The notes under the pieces: generated by a model
What the model was told of the DNA's origin: nothing
Seen by the model: the letters and a program-made list of their open reading frames with translations, nothing else
Databases searched by the model: none
NCBI RefSeq assembly: GCF_007115095.1
Contig: NZ_SULH01000005.1
Location: 185,741 to 249,740, forward strand
Origin: Levilactobacillus enshiensis
Lineage (GTDB): Bacteria > Bacillota > Bacilli > Lactobacillales > Lactobacillaceae
Direction of reading: 5' to 3'
DNA length: 64,000 nt
Shown here: positions 34,599 to 42,629 of the stretch, one piece after another
Layout of the letters: the number at the start of each line of letters is the position of its first letter
Position numbering within the stretch: position 1 is the stretch's first letter
Made by a program: the position numbers and the translations under genes

Positions 34599-36326
34599 AT
34601 GACACAGGCAAAACGACGCAGTAACGTCATGACCCTATTTGATCAAATTGATTTCCCAAAATTCTTATTTTTCGGTGGTATTTTACTTTCACTTGGCGGC
34701 GTTGCTTTCTCATTGATTCTACCATTAGAGGTGCGCACGTTTGTCGACAGCTTTAAGACGCACTTTTCCGCACGAAGTATCATTTTAATTGTTATCATGT
34801 TAATTGGATCGACTATCCTTGGCATGGTCGGTGACTACACTCTCGGTGTGGCTGGTGAACGCATCGTCAGTCAACTGCGACGTAATATTTCAGCTCACAT
34901 CGTTACCCTCCCAGTCCCCTTCTTTGACACCCATCGGTCGGCTGAAGTCGCTAGCCACGTGAGCAGTGATACTGAAAAAATCAACGAGCTAATCAGTGGC
35001 AACGTAAATACCCTGGTTTCTGGTCTACTGCTAACGATTGGATCACTTATTATTCTATTCACCATTAGCCCCGTCTTAACCACTATCATTATTGTCGCCC
35101 TGACAGTGATGGCAGTGGTCGTTGCTCTGATTTCCAAGAAACAGGTTGGCCTCTATCACAAAACGCAAAATCAACTCGGCAAGTACAACGCTGATTTACA
35201 ACAGAGTATTGCTGAGATTCGACTAATCAAGACTTCCGACGCTGAACCAGCCATGATCAAAATTCTAACGGAACGAATTAACAGACTTTATCGAACCAAC
35301 CTCCGTATCACATTTCTCAATGCATTAATCGACCCAATCGAACTCACCATTCTTATGGGTACGATTTTCTTCGTTTTTATTGCGGGTGGTTCGATGGTTT
35401 CCCGTGGATCCATCACTATTGGTACGTTAACGTCATTTCTGATTTATGTGTTTCAGATTCTCACACCAGTCGCCAATGTCGGCAATAATTTAACCAAATT
35501 CAGAGCTGCTAATGGCGCCGCCCAAACACTGACCGAGCTGCTCAACGAACCCGGCGAGGCGACCACTACGCTCAGTGACGACGTTCCCACCACCTCATCG
35601 GCCATCACTTTTGATCACGTCAACTTTAGCTACCAGACGAACGACGGCCCGACCATCAACGACCTGTCCCTGACGATTGCGCCGCAGAAAACAACGGCCT
35701 TCGTCGGTCCCAGTGGTGGTGGGAAGTCCACGATTCTTAGCTTGATTGAACGCTTTTACCATTTGGACAGCGGGACCATCACCTACGCCGGCCGCAACGT
35801 CCAGGACATCCCCTTGCCGCAGTGGCGCGCATCCATCTCCTACGTCTCGCAACAAGCGTCGATGCTGTTCGGCACGATTCGCGACAACCTGGTCTTCGGG
35901 TTAACGGCTACACCGGATGATGAGACGATCAACCAGGCACTATCGGCCGCGGCGGCACTAGACTTCGTCAATGATTTACCAGCTGGACTCGATACGGAAC
36001 TCGCCGAGCAGGCACAAAACCTCTCCGGTGGGCAGATTCAACGATTGATGATTGCCCGCGCCTTCTTACGCCCCGCACCCATCATTATCCTCGATGAAGC
36101 CACGGCCAGCCTAGATAGCGCCTCAGAACAGTCCATTGAGACGGCCATTGAACGGCTACGCCAGACGAAAACCATCATCATCGTCGCTCACCGACTAGCC
36201 ACCGTTAAAAACGCCGACACCATCTTCTTCATCGAAAAGGGTGCCGTCACTGGTTCTGGTACACATCAGAGTCTGATTGCCACGCACCCGCTGTACCGAG
36301 CATACGTGAAGGAACAGTTGGTTTAA
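34599..36326 (+). CDS. ABC exporter with fused membrane and ATPase domains (multidrug type)
   Basis: About 576 residues. Six transmembrane helices (residues 20-300) are followed by an ATPase domain with Walker A GPSGGGKST, Q-loop YVSQQ, signature LSGGQ, Walker B IIILDEATASLD and VAHRLATV. This is the half-transporter design of BmrA and LmrA, working as a homodimer to expel drugs or lipids. The ATG at 34599 sits 10 bases from AAGGAG; 34593 (4 bases) is the alternative. Monocistronic with a terminator right behind it. The ATPase part is visibly more GC-rich than the membrane part, as is common. Confidence 0.9.
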   Translation: MTQAKRRSNVMTLFDQIDFPKFLFFGGILLSLGGVAFSLILPLEVRTFVDSFKTHFSARSIILIVIMLIGSTILGMVGDYTLGVAGERIVSQLRRNISAHIVTLPVPFFDTHRSAEVASHVSSDTEKINELISGNVNTLVSGLLLTIGSLIILFTISPVLTTIIIVALTVMAVVVALISKKQVGLYHKTQNQLGKYNADLQQSIAEIRLIKTSDAEPAMIKILTERINRLYRTNLRITFLNALIDPIELTILMGTIFFVFIAGGSMVSRGSITIGTLTSFLIYVFQILTPVANVGNNLTKFRAANGAAQTLTELLNEPGEATTTLSDDVPTTSSAITFDHVNFSYQTNDGPTINDLSLTIAPQKTTAFVGPSGGGKSTILSLIERFYHLDSGTITYAGRNVQDIPLPQWRASISYVSQQASMLFGTIRDNLVFGLTATPDDETINQALSAAAALDFVNDLPAGLDTELAEQAQNLSGGQIQRLMIARAFLRPAPIIILDEATASLDSASEQSIETAIERLRQTKTIIIVAHRLATVKNADTIFFIEKGAVTGSGTHQSLIATHPLYRAYVKEQLV

Positions 36327-36339
36327 CGTCACCATTCCA

Positions 36340-36382
36340 AAAGCGCTCAAAGTAGCAGTTTCTGCCGCCCTGAGCGCTTTTT
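36340..36382 (+). terminator. Terminator of the ABC exporter gene
   Basis: AAAGCGCTCA ... TGAGCGCTTTTT hairpin, 14 bases past the stop. Confidence 0.9.
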
Positions 36383-36440
36383 AATTTTCAGCTAAAGGTT
36401 GAAAGTTCGAAAATTCTTACCAGAGCCTAGCTAAACCGAT

Positions 36441-36546
36441 CACCTGCGGCTGTCAGCTCAAAGCGAGGTCCAAGACCGTTTCTCAGGCTTGGACCATCCT
36501 GCCCACAGCGTTCCAAGCCAAATCTGGCGAACGGTAAGGCGGTAGC
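36441..36546. repeat. Structured intergenic repeat, copy C (internally deleted)
   Basis: Begins CACCTGCGGCTGTCAG, matching the start of block 1 in copy B, and then jumps directly into the second half of block 2 (CTCAAAGCGAGGTC through CGAACGGTAAGGCGG). It is about 87% identical to 25424-25512 by eye. The stem GGTCCAAG/CTTGGACC replaces GGTCAAAG/CTTTGACC of copy B, a compensatory change. Confidence 0.75.
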
Positions 36547-36611
36547 TTAGCCAATATGGCGTCTCAAAGCCTCGCCGGTAATCTCAAGTGCTATAGCTAT
36601 TTTCAAATTCT

Positions 36612-37445
36612 TTACGCCTTAAACGTCCCTAATCGGGCATCCTTTTCCCGGTAGTAAGCCAGCGCAAAGTCCACGATGGCCCGTAAAGAAAAGGTCCGCA
36701 ACATAGTGCCGTTGGCCAATTTCAGCTCATGAACGGCCGTCCGATTAGCCGCTATGAACTTGGCCCCCATTTCATTAAAGTCGTCATAGGGTTCCAGCTC
36801 GACTGAGGCATAGTCGACCCAGGTCGTTTGGCCGTTGACCAGCACCGGCGCTGATTCTTGGAAACGGGGGCGGTCCAGCTGCGACTCCGCCAAGTGAATT
36901 GCCGTGCAACTTTCAAAGTCCGTGCCCAAGCACACCACTTTAGCGTCCAGGTCGTAAAGCTTCTGCAGCGGACTATTCACGCCAAACGGTAGGTCGTAGG
37001 TCGTCGTTTCGCAAATTTTCTCAGCGTCCTTGCCCCACGCCGTTAACGAACAGGTCGGGTGCCCACTGCGGTGAACGCCCGGTTGGTTACGGAAATACTC
37101 CGGGGTCAAGCCGATGTAGTGCACCGGCGTCGTCTGCGGATCGTACCCCGGCAAGCCCGCAATCACCTTTGACTGCTGCGAGGTTTCTACTGGCGGGTAG
37201 AGCCATTCCTTAGGGTCCGAATAATCCGCCGTCTGGGCCGGCATCGCAATGTTACCCTGGCTCAAAACGGCCTGTAGTGTGCTGACCACCGTCTGTTCGC
37301 CACCCGGAATAAAACCAAATGCGCTTAACTTTGTATGAACCAAGCACGAATCCGTGGCGGTCAACCCGAGCTGGCGTAAATCAGCTGCTAGTTCAGCACC
37401 GGTTGTCACGGTGGTAATGGTCTTTGCTTTCCAATCTGTCGTCAT
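36612..37445 (-). CDS. AAC(3)-family N-acetyltransferase
   Basis: 277 residues from ATG 37445 (GAGGAAA upstream). SCLVHTKLSAFGFIPGGEQTV is the acetyl-CoA region of the antibiotic_NAT/AAC(3) fold, and HRSGHPTCSLTAWG holds the conserved active-site R-x-x-HP-x-x-S segment. Other members acetylate the 3-amino group of aminoglycosides. Chromosomal relatives such as YokD are widespread in Firmicutes without proven resistance function. The native substrate is unknown. It stands alone and is divergent from the surface protein gene at 37674. Confidence 0.88.
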   Translation of the reverse strand: MTTDWKAKTITTVTTGAELAADLRQLGLTATDSCLVHTKLSAFGFIPGGEQTVVSTLQAVLSQGNIAMPAQTADYSDPKEWLYPPVETSQQSKVIAGLPGYDPQTTPVHYIGLTPEYFRNQPGVHRSGHPTCSLTAWGKDAEKICETTTYDLPFGVNSPLQKLYDLDAKVVCLGTDFESCTAIHLAESQLDRPRFQESAPVLVNGQTTWVDYASVELEPYDDFNEMGAKFIAANRTAVHELKLANGTMLRTFSLRAIVDFALAYYREKDARLGTFKA

Positions 37446-37673
37446 GTCATTTCCTCTTTTCGTCGTTCCTCTCATTTTATCATTATTTTCTCATTTTGCG
37501 AGAACTATCGTAACCGTTGCCCCAGCTCGTTTTCCAACCGCCATCAGTGAACCCCTGCCGTAAATCATCATGGACCCCATTTTTTGCGGGACATAAACAC
37601 AGCTTTAATCTAGTTCAGAGGATATAATGTCTATAGAGAGAGAAATCTGACCTGCCAATCAAAGGAGGCGTTC

Positions 37674-39785
37674 ATGATGTCCAACACCCTGACCCGGGCA
37701 CCCCTAGTCCTAGCACTTATCGCGGGTGGTCTGATTGCTAGTGGCGAAGTCACTGCTCACGCCGATGATGCACCAGTGTCCGCAACGACCACCCAGAAGC
37801 AAGAAAGTGTGGCACTCGCCGATCAATCCAGTGTAACGCTCACGCCGACCGCTCAGACCGACGAAGTGACCCCTGACGAGACGGCTGCCCCAACAAATGA
37901 TGAAACGACGATCCCACCGACAACAACGACCGAAGAATCCGAGCCGCCAGCAGCAGGCCCTGCAACTCCAGAACCCCCGGCCGAACCGGTAACTGATACT
38001 GGCGAAACACCAACCGACGACAAAGCGGACGCGGCAGCAAAACCTGAGACAACACCTGCTAAGTCAACGGATGATCAAGTCACGACCGACCCAAACATCG
38101 GCAAACCCGATACACCCAAGGATGGCACGACCACCGCTGTGCATTCCACTAACGCCGCACCCACGGGCTTAGCGAAGACCGCCGCCCAGGTTACGCCGCA
38201 GAGTGATCCCGCCGATGACGAACTGGTCATCATCGCCGACCCTACCCTGGAACAAGCCGTTCGCGACGGCTTCTCTTTAAAGGGTGACGCCCCGCTAACC
38301 TATGGCGTCATTCGCCGTTATGGTAGCAATGGCTTCGATAGCCAGGTTCCGCTGACCATCAAGGTGGTCAATGGCAAGACGATTAAGAGTTTGGCTGGTC
38401 TAGAAGCGTTAAAATACATGCCGCAAAACAAGTTGATTTCCTTTGCGGTGACTATCGCTGACGACAAGCAGGTGGCCTCTAACCTCGACTTTTCGCCATT
38501 AGTGGATTTACGCTTCCAAAAATTTGAAATTTCATCGAACTATTTCGGTTTGATGTCTGACGATGCGCTGAAAACACTCATGCAGATCGACCCGAACGTG
38601 ATCGAATCGGTCAGCCTGACTGGTAGTCTCTATATGAAGAATAAGGACGGAATGACTAACCGCCAGCTGGCTTTACTCGGTCCTTGGCTGACCACCGTTG
38701 CCAACAATGGTCAGGGTGCCTATGGATTTAACCATCTGACGCTGTCGAATAATCGTTTAACGGATTTCCGACCGCTCGGTGGCATCACGACTAAAGACGC
38801 TTGGATTACGGCCCTGGGTCAGTACTATGACAACCCCGATCCAATCAATATCGTCATTGGCCAACCCGCAACCTTCACCGCCACTGAGTCCCTGGGCTTT
38901 CTGGGTGAGCCACTCGACTTTAAGATGCCCTATTCCTATAACGCCAATGCCGAGGGGAAATACGCGCCATTCACTTATCTCGGTAATAGTCAGTATCAGA
39001 TCGATACCCCGTTTGTCTACGACAATGACCCTGCCAACGACTGGATCACTTATGGACCCTATGGTTTTATTTACGCCAATGGTCCGTCTGAAAAGTACGT
39101 CAACGTCATCTACCCGAATAACATCGAACTTCAATATGATGTCCGCATCTACCGAAAGGTCAACTGGCTGGAACATCCCCAATTGACCGTGAAACTCATG
39201 ACGGTCGATGGTCAAGAACTGGCAACCGTAGACCGGGATGGTAAATTGATCGGTGATGCCTTTGATGTGACCGACCTGACCAAGCGCGACGGTTACACCT
39301 TTGTCGCCGACAAGAGTGATGACCTGACAGGGACGTACCAACAGGATCCCCAGACACTCACGTTAGTCTTTAAGAAAACACCGCCGACGGTAACCCCTGG
39401 TGGTCCGGACCCCGAAACGCCAGAAACACCAGATCCAGGTGAACCAGAAGTTCCCGGCACACCAGATCCTGGCAACCCTGGGACACCAGGAGAACCAGGC
39501 AATCCGGGTGAGGTCGTCACTCCCGGCGGTGACGGCGACTTGGTCAACCCTGACAAACCAGGTAGCGGCAACAACGGGCAAACAACCGGTGGCGCAGGTG
39601 CGGGGTCATCGACCGTATTACCGACAGCGACTGGTTCACTGAACCATGACCAAGCCCCAACTCAGCAACAAGCAACTGCCCTGCCGCAGACCAACGATGA
39701 CTCTCAACCTTTCCTCGCCGTATTAGGTGCCGCTTGCCTCGCTCTATTGAGTGGCTTGGGTGTGGCCCTGTTTAAACGGCGGTAA
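37674..39785 (+). CDS. LPxTG-type surface protein with MucBP-like domain
   Basis: 703 residues. A signal peptide (TRAPLVLALIAGGLIASGEV) is followed by a long Pro/Thr/Glu-rich stretch to about residue 180, then a leucine-rich, strand-forming region (about 185-470), one MucBP-like domain (VKLMTVDGQELATVDRDGK ... TYQQDPQTLTLVFKK), a Pro/Gly repeat (PETPDPGEP, GNPGTPGEPG) and the sorting signal ALPQTND with a membrane helix and KRR tail. Sortase A would link it to peptidoglycan. A role in adhesion to mucin or other hosts is expected for MucBP proteins. AAAGGAGG precedes ATG; 37677 is an alternative start. It shares architecture but little sequence with the two proteins at 42-48 kb. Confidence 0.88.
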   Translation: MMSNTLTRAPLVLALIAGGLIASGEVTAHADDAPVSATTTQKQESVALADQSSVTLTPTAQTDEVTPDETAAPTNDETTIPPTTTTEESEPPAAGPATPEPPAEPVTDTGETPTDDKADAAAKPETTPAKSTDDQVTTDPNIGKPDTPKDGTTTAVHSTNAAPTGLAKTAAQVTPQSDPADDELVIIADPTLEQAVRDGFSLKGDAPLTYGVIRRYGSNGFDSQVPLTIKVVNGKTIKSLAGLEALKYMPQNKLISFAVTIADDKQVASNLDFSPLVDLRFQKFEISSNYFGLMSDDALKTLMQIDPNVIESVSLTGSLYMKNKDGMTNRQLALLGPWLTTVANNGQGAYGFNHLTLSNNRLTDFRPLGGITTKDAWITALGQYYDNPDPINIVIGQPATFTATESLGFLGEPLDFKMPYSYNANAEGKYAPFTYLGNSQYQIDTPFVYDNDPANDWITYGPYGFIYANGPSEKYVNVIYPNNIELQYDVRIYRKVNWLEHPQLTVKLMTVDGQELATVDRDGKLIGDAFDVTDLTKRDGYTFVADKSDDLTGTYQQDPQTLTLVFKKTPPTVTPGGPDPETPETPDPGEPEVPGTPDPGNPGTPGEPGNPGEVVTPGGDGDLVNPDKPGSGNNGQTTGGAGAGSSTVLPTATGSLNHDQAPTQQQATALPQTNDDSQPFLAVLGAACLALLSGLGVALFKRR

Positions 39786-39863
39786 TCGCTCGCTTATTGT
39801 TGGTTAGTGATTGGCCGTTACTTTTTCACCTACTACTAATTGTGCCAATTTATATAACTTCAG

Positions 39864-39897
39864 CATTCATCCTTTGATTTCAATCAAAGGATGAATG
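39864..39897. terminator. Perfect 16-bp hairpin after the surface protein gene
   Basis: Arms 39864-39879 and 39882-39897 are perfect (CATTCATCCTTTGATT and its complement) with a 2-base centre. No T run follows, so it is either a weak terminator or another palindromic element. Confidence 0.45.
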
Positions 39898-39985
39898 CGA
39901 AAGCTTAATCATTTCTAAAACATACGTTCCCCTACTGATGATTAAAATATGCTATACTGAATCCTATCTTCAGGGGAGGTACATG

Positions 39986-40162
39986 ATGACATTAGACCGA
40001 ATAGCAAAGGTCAGACTCTACCCTAGTGAAATTCACGCGATCCAACTCTCAGATGAAAACCAAGAGTATCAGCGATTAGCCAACATTGTTAGTGAATGGG
40101 TCTTTAACCTCGGCTTCCCAATGAACTATTTAAAAATTAATCATGCCCTGTATAAAAAGTAA
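39986..40162 (+). CDS. Small protein of unknown function (58 residues)
   Basis: Opens TLDRIAKVRLYPSEIHAIQL and ends KINHALYKK. A strong GGGGAGG lies six bases ahead of ATG 39986 (39983 possible) and a TATACT -10 at 39953-39958, so it is likely translated. Hydrophilic with two predicted amphipathic helices and no membrane segment. No homology recognised. It is alone between a surface protein gene and a structured noncoding region. Confidence 0.6.
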   Translation: MTLDRIAKVRLYPSEIHAIQLSDENQEYQRLANIVSEWVFNLGFPMNYLKINHALYKK

Positions 40163-40164
40163 CG

Positions 40165-40392
40165 GCTACCGGGTAAACCTGGTAGTTAAACGGGTACCTG
40201 TCAATTACCCGATGATGTTGCCACTACGAGTAGGAGTCTCAATTGAGATGTTAGACTACTGTGTCGCCAGACACGTGAGCGACAAGCCTCCGAATTTATT
40301 CGGAGGTAATTGACTTTAATACAAAGAATGCGTGGACCACTTGTGTTCGATAACACGTGTAACGGGTCTGAGGCGACAGTCGCAGACTCTTT
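40165..40392. ncRNA. Candidate structured noncoding RNA or hairpin-rich repeat
   Basis: Several nested pairings can be drawn: CTACC/GGTAG (40166-40185), CGGGTA/TACCCG (40191-40211), an outer stem TGTCGCC (40262-40268) with GGCGACA (40372-40378), an inner stem ACACGTG (40271-40277) with CACGTGT (40354-40360), and a hairpin CCTCCGAA/TTCGGAGG (40287-40306). It ends with a hairpin and TCTTTT. The rest up to the zwf start (40393-40856) shows a TATAAT at 40694 but no convincing gene. Strand is not certain. Confidence 0.45.
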
Positions 40393-40856
40393 TGTGTGCT
40401 CATCATCCCTGATTGCAATCACTGCCAAATTTTCACTAGCCAGAATCCCAAATAAATTTGCCTAGACCGGTTCCTCTAACGTTACTTTCCCATCAATATT
40501 TGGTAGACTGTCCGTGATAGCGATTTCAGTTTGTGGGCACTAAGAAAGGCGCTTCCATGATGCTTACCCAAAAATATAAATGCTTTCATGAAAACTGTTT
40601 TTGACTGAAAACGCTGGTTTCATAGTATTGCAACCGGTTGTCCTAAATTTAAATTCTTGCTTTAAAAAGGTCGCGTTTCATGCAGAAGTAGCGTATAATA
40701 ACTTTCGAAGTGGTCTAGACATACTTGCTAGACACTCGCGGACCCAGGATGGTTGCCCCCATCTTTGGATAACCGGATTGCATCGTTGGATTCTCAATTT
40801 TTTGTAGACACAACGCATATAACTAAGGTACTTAAACTTTAAGGAGTGACGATCTC

Positions 40857-42344
40857 GTGGCAACTGAACGTAAAGCTTTATTCGTGTTCTTCGGTGGTAC
40901 TGGTGACTTGGCTTACCGGAAACTCTACCCAAGTCTCTTTAACCTCTATCGGAAAGGTAACTTGCGGTCCCATTTCGCAGTTATCGGAACTTCCCGTCAA
41001 GCAATGGACGACGACAAGTTCCGTGAAGCCGTTCGTAAGTCTTTAGCCGACAGCGGTAACCGCGCCGACTCAAAGGAAGCAACGGACTTCTCATCTCATT
41101 TCTACTACCAAGCCCATGACGTAACCAACACGGCGCACTACTCCGTTTTGAAGGAAGCCGCTGACAAGTTGGACAAGAAGTACAAGCTGGAAGGTAACCG
41201 GATCTTCTACCTATCCATGGCCCCACAATTCTTCGGCACGATTGCCCAAGACCTGAAGAGCCAAGGCTTGATGTCCACCAACAAGGGTGCCTTCAACCGC
41301 TTAGTCATTGAAAAGCCATTCGGTCGTGACTACGATTCCGCTAAACAATTAAACGATGCCCTAAGCAAGTCCTTCGAAGAAGAACAAATCTTCCGGATCG
41401 ACCACTACTTAGGTAAGGAAATGATCCAAAACATTGAAGCTCTACGTTTTGGCAACACGCTGGTCGAATCCCTCTGGAACAACCGGTACATTGACAACAT
41501 CCAAGTGACCCTTTCTGAAAAATTAGGGGTCGAAGAACGGGCTTCTTACTATGACAACAGTGGTGCCTTACGTGACATGGTCCAAAACCACATCATGCAA
41601 ATCGTTTCCCTGTTGGCTATGGAACAACCTGTTGCCTTCACGGATACTGACATCCGAGCTGAAAAGGTGAAGGCTTTACGGAGCCTGCGCGTTTACAACG
41701 TTGCCGACGCCGCAACCAACTTTGTTCGTGGCCAATATGGCTCGATCAACGATCAACCCGACTACCGTCATGAAGACAACGTTCCAGAAGACTCTACGAC
41801 TGAAACGTTCGTTGCCGGCAAGTTGTTATTTGACAACTACCGCTGGTCAGGCACCCCATTCTACGTGCGGACTGGGAAAATGTTGGCTGACAAGTTCACC
41901 CGCGTTGACGTGGTCTTCAAGCGTCCGCTGGTTGATATCTTTGCCTTCCCACAATCTCAAAACACGCCACTGGCTGCCAACGTTTTGACGATCTTCGTTG
42001 AACCACATGCCGGGTTCTCTCTGCAATTGAACGCCAAGACCAACGACGCTGGCTTCTCAACGGAACCAATCAAGTTGGACTACTTGGTCGATGCTGAAAA
42101 GTCTAAGGATACGCCAGAACCTTACGAACGTCTGTTACACGACGTCTTGAAGGGTGACGGGACCAACTTCTCTAGCTGGCCAGAAGTTTCCTACGCTTGG
42201 AAGTTCGTGGATCAAATCCGTCGTGTTTGGGACTTACAAGAACCACAATTCCCTAACTACACGCCACATTCTATGGGACCAGCCGCCGCTGAAGAACTCA
42301 TTCAACGCGACCACCGTGAATGGATCTACCGTTTAAACAAGTAA
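40857..42344 (+). CDS. zwf: Glucose-6-phosphate 1-dehydrogenase
   Basis: 495 residues, standard length. The dinucleotide-binding loop FFGGTGDLAYRKLYPSLF lies at the N-terminus. The active-site motif RIDHYLGKEMIQN contains the catalytic His and Lys environment, and VRTGKMLADK follows later. It oxidises glucose-6-phosphate to 6-phosphogluconolactone, making NADPH or NADH. With gnd at 50071 it feeds the phosphoketolase pathway of heterofermentative lactobacilli. The start is GTG with AAGGAG ten bases upstream. Monocistronic, strong terminator at the end, codon use typical of a highly expressed gene. Confidence 0.97.
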   Translation: MATERKALFVFFGGTGDLAYRKLYPSLFNLYRKGNLRSHFAVIGTSRQAMDDDKFREAVRKSLADSGNRADSKEATDFSSHFYYQAHDVTNTAHYSVLKEAADKLDKKYKLEGNRIFYLSMAPQFFGTIAQDLKSQGLMSTNKGAFNRLVIEKPFGRDYDSAKQLNDALSKSFEEEQIFRIDHYLGKEMIQNIEALRFGNTLVESLWNNRYIDNIQVTLSEKLGVEERASYYDNSGALRDMVQNHIMQIVSLLAMEQPVAFTDTDIRAEKVKALRSLRVYNVADAATNFVRGQYGSINDQPDYRHEDNVPEDSTTETFVAGKLLFDNYRWSGTPFYVRTGKMLADKFTRVDVVFKRPLVDIFAFPQSQNTPLAANVLTIFVEPHAGFSLQLNAKTNDAGFSTEPIKLDYLVDAEKSKDTPEPYERLLHDVLKGDGTNFSSWPEVSYAWKFVDQIRRVWDLQEPQFPNYTPHSMGPAAAEELIQRDHREWIYRLNK

Positions 42345-42353
42345 TTTAAACTA

Positions 42354-42389
42354 AAAACCACCGCCCTTGCTGGGGTTGGTGGTTTTTTT
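42354..42389 (+). terminator. Terminator of zwf
   Basis: AAAACCACC ... GGTGGTTTTTTT hairpin ten bases past the stop codon. Confidence 0.9.
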
Positions 42390-42430
42390 GTTGTTGCCGC
42401 TATCGTGCTTAGGATTGGGGCTAAAATTCT

Positions 42431-42458
42431 GCCTTACCGTTCGCCCAACTTTGGATTG
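42431..42458 (-). repeat. Short fragment of the block 2 repeat
   Basis: On the minus strand it reads TCCAAAGTTGGGCGAACGG then TAAGGCAG, matching the right end of repeat copy C (CGAACGGTAAGGC exact). Only this end is recognisable. Confidence 0.5.
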
Positions 42459-42552
42459 TGGCTAGTCACTGAAAAGTGATTGGCGGCACTGCCTGTTGCG
42501 GACTACCATCTGCTTTGATAGATTCACCTTTTGCTAAGCGTTACTCGCAAAC

Positions 42553-42594
42553 AAAACGCCAAGTTGGCAGCTCAATTGCTGGCAACTTGGCGTT
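42553..42594 (-). terminator. Terminator of the MucBP surface protein gene
   Basis: AACGCCAAGTTGCC ... GGCAACTTGGCGTT-type hairpin on the minus strand followed by TTTG, 36 bases past the stop at 42630. Confidence 0.75.
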
Positions 42595-42629
42595 GGTTGA
42601 CGATTTGGGCGATCAACGATGTGCTCTCT

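Noticed and set aside
39876..39889. Third FNR-like dyad TTGAT-TTCA-ATCAA
   Set aside because: It is the middle of a perfect 34-base hairpin and lies 72 bp from the next -10 box, unlike the two promoter dyads at 29.5 bp.
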